DNA from: Turbatrix aceti
Taxonomy: Eukaryota; Nematoda; Chromadorea; Rhabditida; Panagrolaimidae
Reading direction: 5' to 3'
Length of the DNA stretch: 64,000 bases
NCBI GenBank assembly: GCA_963969345.1
Contig: OZ017767.1
Coordinates: 9,427,547 to 9,491,546 of the forward strand
The position numbers and the translations under genes were made by a program. Of the stretch, positions 12,501 through 23,663 are shown one piece after another. The notes beneath the pieces are model-generated. The model searched no databases, was not told the DNA's origin, and saw nothing but the letters and a program-made list of their open reading frames with translations. Position 1 is the stretch's first letter. Every line of letters starts with the position of its first letter.

Positions 12501-15500
12501 ACAAAAAATATTGTCGTCTCGAGAAACAGCAACAAAAACTTCCCCCTCAAGTTTTATCGTTCAGGAATCACATTTTACGCGAGTTTTGTTGTTGACACTA
12601 TTTTTTTGTACCGCTGCGAGAATTCCAATCTTAACAACATACATACAAAGCCGAAGTTGGTCACGACTTTTTTTTACCCATTCATAAATATTTTTTTGTA
12701 TTCGAACAACGACAATTTTTTTTAATCATAATTGTACATTACTTGGAGGAAATCTGGGAGGTAATCACATCCTCCCTATTCATCCTTTATCTCTCTGTGT
12801 CTACCTACTACATAACAAGTACGCGGTAAATATAAACGTTCTTTGTAATTTAGAATTGTGTTCCCGTTCCTGTTCTTCTAAAAAAACATTCTTGAAAAAA
12901 ACTTTTACCAGATAAAAATCAAAAAAAATTGTGTTTTTATGCTTTTTCAATTTTAATTTACAGCAAAAATTGTTACATGATATTTAGTTATTTTTTCACA
13001 TCCTAAAAAAATATGTAACGTTTGTTTGAAAAAATTGTATCGTTTTTTTGTTAAAAAAATTTGTGTTTCAAATGCGATACATTTTTTTTAACAAATCGTT
13101 ACACTTTGTAAAGTAATTTGTATACCAAATTTTTTTATGAATAAAAAAAAATGGTTTGCATTCAAAAAGGCGTACGCATGTTTTTTGTAACCAAAATTAT
13201 ACACCATTCAAAAAGTGCAACTTCAGGACGCTACATAATCAGTGTTGTCAGACACAAAAACATCTTCCACAAATTGTTTTTCCCGTCAGGACAGAAGAAA
13301 AATTGATTAGGCCTACTAAAAGTAAAAAAGTATACATCGATTAAAGGTGCTTTTTTACCCCAATTAAACGGCACCGTCAGAGGACGGCGCCTGTCTGACA
13401 GCTGAAGTAAAAAATAACGCAAAATGCACAAAAGCACGCGCGCGCGCAGGCGCAATTATAATGAAATTTTTGGAAATTAGGTTTAGGACAATTTTTAATA
13501 GACAAAAATAGTTTTTTTGGTTTTCGATCTCGTAAATAAATACGATAAATTTTGATCGTTAAAAAAATTTTTTGACCTTTTGAGAAAAAATTATTAAATT
13601 CGTTGATATTAATTTAATAAATAACAACTTTGACACGCCCATTTCATCGGTATCCGACCCCAAGTAAAGGTAACGAAAAATAAGTAAAAAAATAAATAAA
13701 AAAATTTAACGGCCGCCGTTCGCAGATATTATTTTTTGATTTGTGTTCGTTTGAAATTAATTTTTTTTAATTTTAATGTGTTCGCAAACAAAGTTAAATT
13801 CTCCGAACAGGATAAAGCGAACAAATGTTGAAAAACATAAAGTTAAGATGATTTGACCTTTTTTTTAAATGTTAACAGAATTTAAAAAAAAAAAGTTAAA
13901 ATTAAATATTTGCTGTTATTTGTGTTCGTTTGCAAACTATGAATTCTCAAAACGATCAAAACTTTTCGAATTCTCAAACGAAACATGCGTTTAAAAAAAA
14001 ACAACAATTACGCGCCCCTCCCTGATTAGCTTGTGTTTTGCACGTTGTTTTATCTGATTTAGATGTTGTTCTTTTTCCCACTTACATATGTTTATAATTC
14101 GATACACCCCGTTCTTCGCTTTCAATTACTTGTAAGTAGTTCCCGCGTAACCAGGTGTTTAGTTCAATAGCAAAAGTGTTTTACTATTTTTACTCCGAAA
14201 AGCAACATTCGCATTCGTACTTTTTCTGCAGGCCCGCGAGCGGTGCAACCTAACAATGCCATCCAATGACAGGAATAAATTCACTTTACTACGTTCCCGG
14301 CATTTTTGTTTACTCCGTTTCAGCACAAAAAAAAATTTTTTTTTGTCGATTGTATCAAACGCGCGCTTTGTGCCTTCGTAGATATATGTAGTTGTACATG
14401 GTCGTGACTGTGCGTACAAATATTTAATTTATGTTTGAGACAAATTTTTACTTGTCATAACAACCTTCTTTTTTTATAGGCACCTTTTAATAAGCGTGCC
14501 TGTCTAACCAAGAGCGGGTAAGGAGGGAAGTGGAATGAATGGTCAATAGATATTTATGCTTGCTTGCCATGCTGTTGGGTCTTGAAATTGCTACACGCTA
14601 CCGGCAAAAAGCTTTTTTTTGTATTGAAACGAACCGAATCGAACGTTTGCCAATTTCTGGTTGGCATGATCTTAGTCAGTTGTATTTATTGTGCTTCTTG
14701 TGTTCTTCAAATTTTGTTTTTTTGAAAAATTCCATGGAAAAAATTTTTTAGGACCATCTTTGGATTTTCCAGTCAAATTAGGAAAAAAAGCTTTCTAAAG
14801 TACCTAACACAGTGTTTTTTTTACAATTTTTTTATCAAGGTGGTACTCAAGTTTTTTGTGCCTCGTCGTCTAAAAACAGTAAAAAAAATCATTTCGGTGT
14901 CAGTATTATATCTAAACAAAAAATTTCTCAATCCAAAAACCTAGAAATTTCATAGTCGTTATTCGACGAATCCATTATTTATTGTTGATGCACCCGCCTC
15001 TCATTTTTATGGCATGTTGTTCATCATAATTTGTGTTATATTTATTTTTTTATTACCGTTAGCATACAAAATTAATTTTTTAAAAACCACAGTTCGGTCA
15101 TTAGGTTTGTCACGCTTGATACCCTTGAGACACAAAAAAATTGTTATCTTTTAATTTTTTTGACAAACAATACACATACACGTTTGTTCACGGCCCTTTT
15201 TTGCCGCGCAATTCCTGTGATAACCAGATGTACATTTTTTTTATCACATGTGCTGTATCTTTGCAGAAACATACAACAATTATCCAAAGCATGATATGGT
15301 ATACGTCCCTGGATAATGATAGGATATGCGCAACAAAAAAAAAAGTTCCGTGTTCCCTAATTTGCATTCAAAAAAAATGTGTTTTACGTGCATTTTCTGG
15401 GGTTACGAATTTGGTCCAAACTATAATTCATCCATTCTTAGTCGGCGCGTACTGTTGTGCCAAGATTCAGGATAAAGTGCCAAAGACTTCACGTGCAAGC

Positions 15501-15598
15501 TGCTCGCGGCTACGTACCACACTGTGTTTTGTAGCGTCCAGCAAAGAATGAAAAATTGAAACAAAAAAAATATAGCCATTGTCCGTAATACTTTATTT

Positions 15599-15781
15599 TT
15601 ATTTATTCTGCAGGATGTATTTGCTTTCTTTTATACTCTCTTTTAAATCGCCTACGGCATTAGAAAACACACACGCTAACCTAACTAACCAGCCGGCCAA
15701 TGCGCCCCTATAAAGTATTTTGGCAAATAAAACATCTTCTTTTTTCTCACTCACTGATGACGACTCGGTCATACGTATCAT
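15599..15781 (-). CDS. weak candidate small ORF (60 aa)
   Basis: From ATG 15781 the frame encodes a 60-residue product (MIRMTESSS...YILQNK). AATAAA overlaps the stop codon and again follows it, and there is a hydrophobic stretch (ALAGWLVRLACVF) in the middle. A GTGAGT lies inside the frame, so the ORF might instead be part of a spliced gene. No family is recognised; a chance ORF is quite possible. Confidence 0.22.
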   Translation of the reverse strand: MIRMTESSSVSEKKEDVLFAKILYRGALAGWLVRLACVFSNAVGDLKESIKESKYILQNK

Positions 15782-17291
15782 CCTCCAACTTCGGTGCCGC
15801 TTTTCACGTGGTAAATTGACTTGACTGGGGGTAAACACGCTTTTTTTGTGTCTTGCAACAAAATCAACCTGCTTTTTCAATTTTTTTGCAATTAATTTTT
15901 GCAAAAAAAAATGCTTTATTATTCATGAAAATTTGATAAACAAGAGAACATCGTGTACGAGCTAGTTATTTTTAATAGTCACGTTGTCGGCGTGTATCTC
16001 AATTGATAAGTTCGTATTCGTTCGAGAACAAACTTTTTTATAATGATCGTTTTCGAGTTTGTTCGTCGTACAAAAAATCCAAAATGGACAAAATTTATAA
16101 ATAAAAATCGCTGTCATTTGAAATGTGTTCAAAAATTATTTTATACTTTGAAAAAAATGTTTGATGTCAGTTCGCGAACATAGTCAAAAATGTTCGCATT
16201 TGTTCATGTAAAAAAACAAAATTTAGAACATTTTTGGGGTCGTTCGCGAACGAGTACGAACATTTAGAAAATTTTGTTAAAACAATGGAAAAAAATAGAA
16301 ACTTTTTTGTCCGTGTTTTCGTACAAACAATACATTTTTTTCTTTTTTCACGCTTTTCATAAATTAACAAAAAAAAATTTGGTTGTTTTATCTGTTTCCA
16401 AAATTTAGCCTTGTTCGCGAACGAAAGCCTATTTTTGACCCAACCGGATATCCAAACAGGTTTTGATGGTTTTTTATTTTTGGTTTGGGTACCCAAAAGT
16501 TGTTCACAGCCGGCAACATTACAATTCTCTCTTCCTTAATCCCAAATGTGGCATATTTGATTGCTGAACCAAAACCAAACCGTTGTCCAAGAATTCGACA
16601 TAAAAATTTATGCTACTGGCGATGATGAATTTTTTTTTTGGTCTGCTCAATAATTCCATGTAGATTTTACAAGTCGATTGCCTTCTATATCTATTTATAT
16701 TTCCCCGTATGCGCCTGCAATTTATTGGCAATTACCACAATCAATGACAAAGTAATATGTATACGCAATAAAAAAAACGCTACCGAACAGCCGTTTACCT
16801 GCCGCGCTTCAAAATAGGTACCCGTGTGTACATACATACGTGGTGCCAGCCTCTCTTGACAGGGGTGAACGTAAGACGTAATTATCCCTAAACAGCATGC
16901 TGTCCAATTTTTCATGGCATTACTATTAGATATAAAAGCGTGAACGCGCGTGCATGTCATACACGTGATAGCAACTTACCTATCTACCTGTTCTACCTGT
17001 CTTTTTTCCCTAATCGCGCTAACGATTTTTTTAATCCCGCTTTTTACCTAATCCTGTCTAATAATCAAATAAATTCCAGATATCGTAAGAACAACGCAAA
17101 AACGTCATTTGAAAACGAAAAACGAAAACCGGAAAAAGAAAAACGGAAAAAAAATTAAATTTATCTTTCAAATTTTATTTTTACGATTATTAAATTAATT
17201 ATTTTTACACAAGTACAGTAGATGTCAGCTTGACGACATCTTAGAACTCAGAAAGTTGGAACGATTAACCAAGACACCTCTCTTCACCATT

Positions 17292-19485
17292 ATGGGTCTG
17301 TGTCAGAGCGAAGAAGAAAAGCAAATGGCAAGAAAAAGTCGGATGATAGACAAACAAATGAAAGAGGAAGCAATCAACGAAAACAAGATTATCAAGTTGC
17401 TTTTACTCGGTGCTGGTGAATCTGGGAAATCTACGTTGCTCAAGCAGATGAGGTTGGTTTGGAAAACAAAATTTTTGTATTTAAAAAAAATCGTGGAAAA
17501 ACTAAAAAAATCTATTGAAAAAAAATTTTAAAATCCTAAAATCTTTGTAAAGAATATATCCAAAAGGTTTCTAAATAATCGAAAAAAATACACCGAAAAA
17601 ATTTTTTTTTTAAATAAATCGAAAAAAAATCGATTTTTAATTTTTTTTTCTCTATAAAAAATCAAAAAAAAACGTAAAAAAAACAATAAAATTAGAAACA
17701 TATTGAATTCTAATAACCTAAAATTATGCATTCCAAAATATGCATTTTCAATACCAGAATCAAAAAAATTTTTTTATTTTGTCAATTTTGTTTTTAATTT
17801 TTAAATTAAAATCCAAAATTACATAAAACTTTTTTTAATGAAAATTTTTTTTTAATAAAATTTTTTTTTTAAATTTTGGACAAAAAAAATCTCGAAAATA
17901 TATCAAAAAAATCCTAAAACGTCACATCCAATAGGATATCATATTTTCCCTTTTCTAAGGATCCTCCACAACAACGGCTTCACCGAAGAAGAAATCATGC
18001 AGCAGAGAGCCGTGGTGTACAACAACACGCTCTGTGCGCTCGTCGACATGATCAAACACATGCCACGATACAAGCTGTCATTCAAAACCTCAGAACGACT
18101 ATCCGACGCACAGATGGTCATGGATGCCGCCAAGACCGGAGATATATCAGAGCCCTTTTCCCCGGCCCTCGCAACGGCTATGAAAAATCTCTGGGCAGAT
18201 TCAATACTCTCAAAAAAGCTCTACAGTCATCGACTTGAATTTCACCTACACGAATCTGCAAAACACTTTCTCGATAGTTTGGAGAGAATTTCGCTACCGA
18301 CTTATCGACCTACTGAACAGGATATTCTGTTGACCCGAATCAAAACCACCGGGATCGTGGAAGTCGCATTCGAGATCAAAAACGTGCATTTCAGGTAAAA
18401 AAAATTAATAACAATTTTTTGTCAACAACAATCAGATTTTAGAGTTTTCGACGTCGGAGGTCAAAGAAGTGAACGAAAAAAATGGATTCATTGTTTTGAG
18501 GTGAGAAAAAAAACATCCTAAATAAAAAAAATTTATAGAAAATTTATTTAGGATGTCAACGCGGTTATTTTTGTATCTGCGGCATCAGAATACGACGAAG
18601 TGTTATTCGAAGACGAAACAACGGTAGGTTGATGTTCGCAAACTGAAAACACCAAAAATACAAATATGAGAGAACTAACAGTTATTTTGATCACGAACTC
18701 CTGAAGCGAAAAAAGTGCAACGAAAACGCGCAAATAAAAAAAACAGTTTACGTTGTTCAAATAGGCCAGTTTCAGCATTAGAATTGTTCTTTAGATCCAA
18801 AACATCTCGTTTGAAACATGGAAATAAATTTAAAAAAACTGAAATCACAGAAAAAATATAAATCAATCCAATTATTATACGACCAAAAAGTCCCGAAGCG
18901 AAAAAATGCACAAAAACCCGCGAATTCAAAAAAATATGTTTTCGAACACTTTTTCCACCCTTTTACCACAGTTTTAGTGTCAAAATAATTCTTTAGCCTC
19001 TTATGTATTGACTGACCCACAAAAATTGTTACACTGCTCCAGAGAACGATTATACGGAAATAATACTAAGAAAACGTAAAAAAAAATATTTTCAGAATCG
19101 AATGGTCGAATCCATGAGACTATTTGAATCTATTTGCAACAGTCGATGGTTTATCAATACCTCAATCATACTTTTCCTCAACAAAAAGGATCTTTTTGCA
19201 GAAAAAATTCAATTTGTAGGTATACAAGTTGCATTTCCAGAATACAACGGTAGGCGCCATCAAAAAAAAGACAAAACGACTAACAGAGAAATTTTAGGCC
19301 TACAAACATACGATCAATCGATGGATTACATAAAGGTAAAATTCGAAGCCCTAAATGCGAATCCGCGAAAAACAATTTTTGTCCATCAAACATGTGCAAC
19401 CGATACAAATCAAGTTCAAATGATCCTCGAAAGCGTTATTACCATGATTATCCAGGCGAACCTCCACAAATCAGGTTTATATTGA
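17292..19485 (+). CDS. gpa-3: heterotrimeric G protein alpha subunit, nematode GPA-3/ODR-3 class (6 exons, 355 aa)
   Basis: GTPase alpha subunit that couples 7TM receptors to intracellular signalling at the inner plasma membrane. Exons: 17292-17452, 17960-18394, 18443-18500, 18552-18623, 19096-19249, 19298-19485; all phases match and the sum is exactly 355 codons plus stop, the normal family size. The N-terminus [10 protein letters not shown] has myristoylation Gly2 and palmitoylation Cys4. Motifs present: P-loop GAGESGKST (40-48), switch I arginine in [15 protein letters not shown] with the catalytic Gln, NKKD, TCAT. The tail NLHKSGLY lacks the Cys at -4 used by pertussis toxin. From memory, the N-terminus and the C-terminal third resemble C. 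elegans GPA-3 most closely; the region after the P-loop ([11 protein letters not shown]) is also ODR-3-like, so the exact orthologue is less certain than the class. In C. elegans this class acts in chemosensory neurons. The last intron (48 bases) has no stop and is in frame. Confidence 0.95.
18692..19010. repeat. two tandem copies of a dispersed repeat of about 190 bp, inside the fourth gpa intron
   Basis: Copy A starts near 18692 and copy B near 18880. Each begins with CTCC(T)GAAGCGAAAAAA or a close variant, followed by CGCG-containing and TTTAGTGTCAAAAT-like blocks. Related copies lie at 19868-19930, 21241-21378 and 21955-22110. Confidence 0.6.
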
Positions 19486-20180
19486 GCGTAACAAAGAAAA
19501 AAATATTATTTATACAGAATGGTCAAAATATAATTACAAAATTACAAAATATAGCTCAATCATATGAATTTGTAAATACTACCATATTTTATTACAAATC
19601 TCATCAATGATGCCTGCAACATCTTTAGCACGTTTTTGTTTTGTTTTTGAAAGTTGAAAGATTTGAAAAATAAAGTTTTGACAAAATTCACAGAAAAAAT
19701 GAGAAAAAGTATTCACAAAAGCAACAGTACACTATTTTCGTTCCAAGAAAACTTTGATCAGTTGTCCCGACACGAAATCAATATTTGTTTGTTTTCTGAG
19801 CCAAAATTGTTACATAAAAGAGCATAAATGTTCAAATTCAATATTTTTTCCCGCGGACAATAAAATTACAATCAAAATCTCCCGAAGCGAAAAAATCCAT
19901 CGAAAGCGCGCGAGTTTAAAAAATTGCGGCCGGTGAGTTATAAGTTTACAATGACTAAAGTTTATTGCATTCTTTCAACCATAAATACATAAACGACAAA
20001 AAATACAATCAAAGAAAAAGGACACGTTACTGATCCGTGTGTTTTTATCACCTCTCTGAGGACGGTAGGGAATGTGTGATTTTAGGGCAAAAAAAGATGC
20101 CAGAAACGAAAAGAAAAAAAACCCTTAGGGCCTAACATGATAAAATATGGACAAAATGTGGATTTCAGGTCAAAAATGGC
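19486..20180. other. intergenic between gpa and the acidic-protein gene
   Basis: No gene seen. It contains an AATAAA about 180 bases after the gpa stop and a short copy of the dispersed repeat at 19868-19930. Confidence 0.55.
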
Positions 20181-21052
20181 CTAAAAAGTGACAGAATCCA
20201 TGTCTTTCCAAAATTCGCTTTTTTTGGACTCAAAATTAGTCCCAGTCCCAGAAAATCCATCGTTAGTCGCGTCGTCATCGGTGGTGAAGGCAGAATACGA
20301 GGAATTGGATTCCTCGCCTCCTTGAATGACAATTCGGGCAGCAGCAGTCGAAGTCGTGGCAGCGTGGAGTCGTTCACCGGCATTCTGAATGGCATCATCG
20401 AGGTCAAATTCATCGTCGTCGTCATCGATGGAAAAATTGACTCGACGACGGGTGGCCGAGCAATTGCTGGCTGCGCCCTCAGAATTATGACTGTCATCTG
20501 AATTGTCAAATTTCCGCTTGCCACACCACGAATCCAGACGAAGGGCGGATAAATGGAGTCCCGAAGTGACGGATTCGACGCGTTTGAGTGGCGGGACACG
20601 GCGCGATGGACCGGCGGGCGACGCATCTGTCGCCTGACTGCAGAGACGGGCGATGATCTCGTCTTCCTCGTCGGAATTATCGGATTCCGGGTCTTCCGTG
20701 CTGTCAAACCACGAGCAAAGTTCGAGAATCTCGTCTAAGATCTCTTCGTTGGATTTCGAATCGACGGCACCGCAGTCATATTCACCGGGTTGCGGGCAGC
20801 TATAACCAGACACAATAATACCATCAATAACCAAAAATCGTGGCAAGACAAAACTCACAACGTTTGATGAATACGAATCCAATACGATTCATCGCGAGAA
20901 GAAGAAATCGTTTCGAGATGATTTTGAAAATCAATGACGTCATCATTTTCAAAGCGAACGGCTTTTCGGGGAGGTGTTACGATTACGGGAGTAGTTTTGG
21001 GTGAACTATTATCATCCTTCTTGTCAGGAGTTGAAGGGTTGCTGTCGACCAT
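20181..21052 (-). CDS. acidic, low-complexity protein with two PP1-docking-like motifs (2 exons, 270 aa)
   Basis: Exon 1 is 21052-20859 and exon 2 is 20799-20181, separated by a 59-base intron (GTGAGT...TTATAG, phase 2); the total is exactly 270 codons plus stop. An acceptor at 21163-21165 (TGACTGTTTCAG) lies about 110 bases upstream of the ATG, consistent with trans-splicing or a 5' UTR exon. There is no known domain. Visible features: a Ser/Thr/Pro-rich N-terminus, KAVRF at 30-34, a conserved-looking stretch at 55-75 (SYWIRIHQTFCPQPGEYDCG), acidic runs at about 97-112 and 189-200, and RRRVNF at 182-187. KAVRF and RVNF both fit the RVxF consensus for binding protein phosphatase 1, so a PP1 regulatory role is possible but is inference. 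Otherwise unrecognised. Confidence 0.8.
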
Positions 21053-21240
21053 GAGTTGAAGAGGAAGACAGATTGACTGACTGGAATTTTTCTCAGGGAG
21101 AAAGACAGGATGAAGGTTGGAAGCGGTCGGCCTGGTTGCTCGGATGAATCCGAAACAACGTTCTGAAACAGTCAAAAAATGGCTTTAAAATCAGAAACTG
21201 CAAAAAACTGCGATTACGATAAAAAAAAATTAAATTTTAC

Positions 21241-22110
21241 GATAAAAAACTCCTGAAGCGAAAACTATCAAAAACGCGCGGATACAAAAAAACTATTTTA
21301 CAATCACTTTTTCAACATTTTCAACACGAAAATTGTCCTTTAGATCCAAAATAACACGTTTGACATAAATATAAAAATCAGAGTTGTTCGATGCTCACCA
21401 AATTGCTCCTGCTCACTGCTCGCTCCTGCTCAGCTCACGAGCGCGAGCGGAGCGAGCGCGTAAATTTTAGGTACTCAAAGAGCATGAGCAGAGCGAGCAC
21501 GAAAAATTGAATTGCTCAAAGAGCGTGAGCAGAGCGAGCAAGAGAAATTTTTAAAATGAGCACTGCGCACTATAAATTTAGTGCTACAAATACTAAAATA
21601 CTGGTAGTTTCGATAAAAAACACCATGTTGGGGGTATCTCCAAGGAGTATACGGTCTTTCTTTTAGTGAGGAACTGAATTTTGGCTCAAAATTCACATTT
21701 TTATGTGTGAGCCATGTTTGCTCATTGCTCGCTCCTGCTCGACTCACGAGCGTGAGCAGAGCAAGAGCAGACGATCTGAGAATAAAAGAGCGCGAGCGGA
21801 GCGAGCGCGAAAATTTTAGGAACTCAAAGAGCATGAGCAGAGCGAGCACGAAAAATTGAGTTGCTCAAAGAGCGCGAGCAGAGCGAGCGCTGAAAATTGC
21901 CGAATTAAACAACTCTGATAAAAATGAATTTAAAAAATCTAATTTTGCAAAAAACTATAAACGACCAAAAAACTCCCAAAGCGAAAAAAATTATAAAAAA
22001 CCCCTGAATTCGAAAAAAACGTCAATTACGATAACTTTTTTCACTCTCTTACACCAGTTTCAATGTTAAAAAAATACTTTAGGTTAGAGGCGTTATAATT
22101 TTAGTTCACC
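21241..22110. repeat. second tandem pair of the dispersed repeat, split by a MITE
   Basis: Copy D (21241-21378) and copy E (about 21955-22110) match copies A and B at 18.7-19.0 kb in order and content: CTCC-GAAGCGAAAA start, TTTAGATCCAAAA and CGTTTGA blocks. A 539-bp element and its 8-bp duplication sit between D and E; the A/B pair has no such insert. Confidence 0.6.
21379..21917. mobile_element. hAT-type MITE (539 bp) with exact 8-bp target-site duplication
   Basis: The ends are CAGAGTTGTT (21379) and its exact reverse complement AACAACTCTG (ending 21917). ATAAAAAT flanks both sides (21371-21378 and 21918-21925). An 8-bp duplication and a CAGAG-type terminus are hallmarks of the hAT superfamily. 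The body carries two blocks (about 21400-21545 and 21720-21895) of iterated GAGCxxGAGCxGAGCGAGC-like motifs, which may be subterminal transposase-binding repeats. There is no transposase ORF, so it is non-autonomous. Confidence 0.85.
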
Positions 22111-22111
22111 A

Positions 22112-23292
22112 AAAAAATTACCGGTAGCACCTGGCCACGTGGAAATAAATATTTCTGACATGAGGTTGAAGACTTCAAAAAAGCAGAAAAAAGTTCAACG
22201 ACCCCCAAAAAAAATGTTCCTCAGCCTCAGGGAACGCTTTTACGGAAAATGTGAACGCGAACACGGAAAAAAATGAAAGTTATACAAACTGTAAATTTTA
22301 CGCGCGCGTAAACCAGCAAGCTGACCACAGGCCAGGTAAAAAGAGAGATAAGACCCAGCTGACAGCTTGTAGGCTGTCACGGATACCAGCGATAAGAATG
22401 AAAGCCAGAAAAATCAGGCCAGCAAGTCTCCGTGTTGGTCGATCGTGAAAAAGCGGGATAAAAAGTCGCAAACGCAAACACGAAAAATGACGAAGAAATT
22501 CGAAAGAAAAACGCGCGCGGAACGAAGCAGACAAATCTCCCAGAGACAGAGTGCACTCTCTCACTGGGTTGCGCCCTTCCCCCGGGTTCGGTTCGCCTGC
22601 CCTCCGCGCAACAAACCGACACCAACGGTCGCGCCTTGCTTTCTTCTGCTGCCGGTGAGGGTCATCCGGGGGAGGGGAGGTGTGTCTGTTGGTCGGATTG
22701 GTTTGGTGGGAAGACTAATGTCAACTCGTTGTTCCCAGGTGACAGGTAATAATCGCACAGGGCGCCGGGTCGCGCCTACACGGTCACATTTTTTGCCGTG
22801 TGGGGTACAGTCGGGCACCTGTCAAGGTGATCTCTGTTTTATGCACTTGGCAAAAAAGGAAAAAAACATTTTTCATTTTTTTTTGTAAAAAAATTGAAAA
22901 AAAAAAATTTTCCGCGAGAAACTCCCGAACGGAAATTTTTTTTGTACTGCGAAACAAAAATTCAAAAAATTGTTTTTGTTTACGATCATTTTTTGTTCAG
23001 TAACAACGATTTCTAGTCGATTGGAATTTCTCTTTTTCTAGTCGATTGGTTTGGAATTGTGCCACGGCATGCACATGATTTTTGGTGTCGATCTTGTGCA
23101 CCAAGTGGGGAGATTTCTGGTCTTGTCTGCTCGGTCCTTCTTTTCCTGACCATTCCGAGGTTGTGGTTGTGGTTGTTCTTGTTGTTGTTGGTGGTGGTGG
23201 CGTAAGTCGGCGATCGATCACGATCACGCTGTGAGCAGAACACAAGGGAACACAAATTATGTATTGTTTGGTCACGGGTTCAAGGGGGTTAT
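22112..23292. other. intergenic, partly GC-rich, no gene seen
   Basis: 22300-22830 is clearly more GC-rich than its surroundings. Both strands stay open for 80-150 codons, but the translations are arginine- and proline-rich, lack a motif and have no coherent exon structure. It may be promoter or 5' leader sequence. 23160-23200 is a GTT/GGT simple repeat. Confidence 0.5.
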
Positions 23293-23449
23293 AAAATCGG
23301 CGGACCGGCCTTGGCTATCAGAGAGTTGATAGTCCCAGGCCGGGTTCTGCGATTTTCTATCCTGACTGGCTTTGAAGCGATTTTTTCGCTCCGCTAAACG
23401 ATTTTAAACTTTACTTGGGGTCAGATACCTGAGTCAGGTAATCTGACCC
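23293..23449. other. cluster of strong hairpins (possible small structured RNA)
   Basis: 23293-23356 folds into a 64-base hairpin: the arm from AAAATCGG to GGCTATCA pairs with TGATAG through GCGATTTT with few mismatches, leaving a loop of about 6 bases. 23418-23449 forms a second hairpin (GGGTCAGATACCTGA with TCAGGTAATCTGACCC), with AAACGA and TCGTTT pairing outside it. The size of the first hairpin is compatible with a miRNA precursor, but no homology is recognised; a small palindromic element is the alternative. Confidence 0.4.
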
Positions 23450-23663
23450 TTAATCTGCAGTCGTTTACTGCTCATGTTAGCCTGATGGAGCTCTTGCACA
23501 GAGCAAACTATTTTTTTAGTTTTCCATTTATGTTTTTTTGCGTTTCATGTAAACTGTTTTTTACATCATTTCCCCCACGAAATCTGCATAAATTCCGTCA
23601 GCATCAGCAATTCTCGCCCCGTCGACTCCAATCTCCATTCATTGATGATTCTGCGCTTCCGGA

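Larger units (their letters stand above)
6564..17291. other. long gene-poor, AT-rich region
   Basis: Apart from the foldback at 9078-9553, a weak direct repeat at about 8250/8722, clusters of the motif GTTCGCGAAC (11.96-12.17 kb and 16.0-16.45 kb) and one weak small ORF (15599-15781), I see no supportable gene. Open frames here are short, low in complexity and lack good splice or poly(A) context. Confidence 0.55.

Noticed and set aside
15141..15551. 136-aa plus-strand ORF
   Set aside because: Composition of translated AT-rich DNA, no motif and no flanking acceptor or poly(A) signal.
22298..22888. ORFs up to 147 aa in the GC-rich stretch
   Set aside because: Open on both strands, Arg/Pro-rich, no splice or poly(A) context, no motif; more likely promoter or leader DNA.
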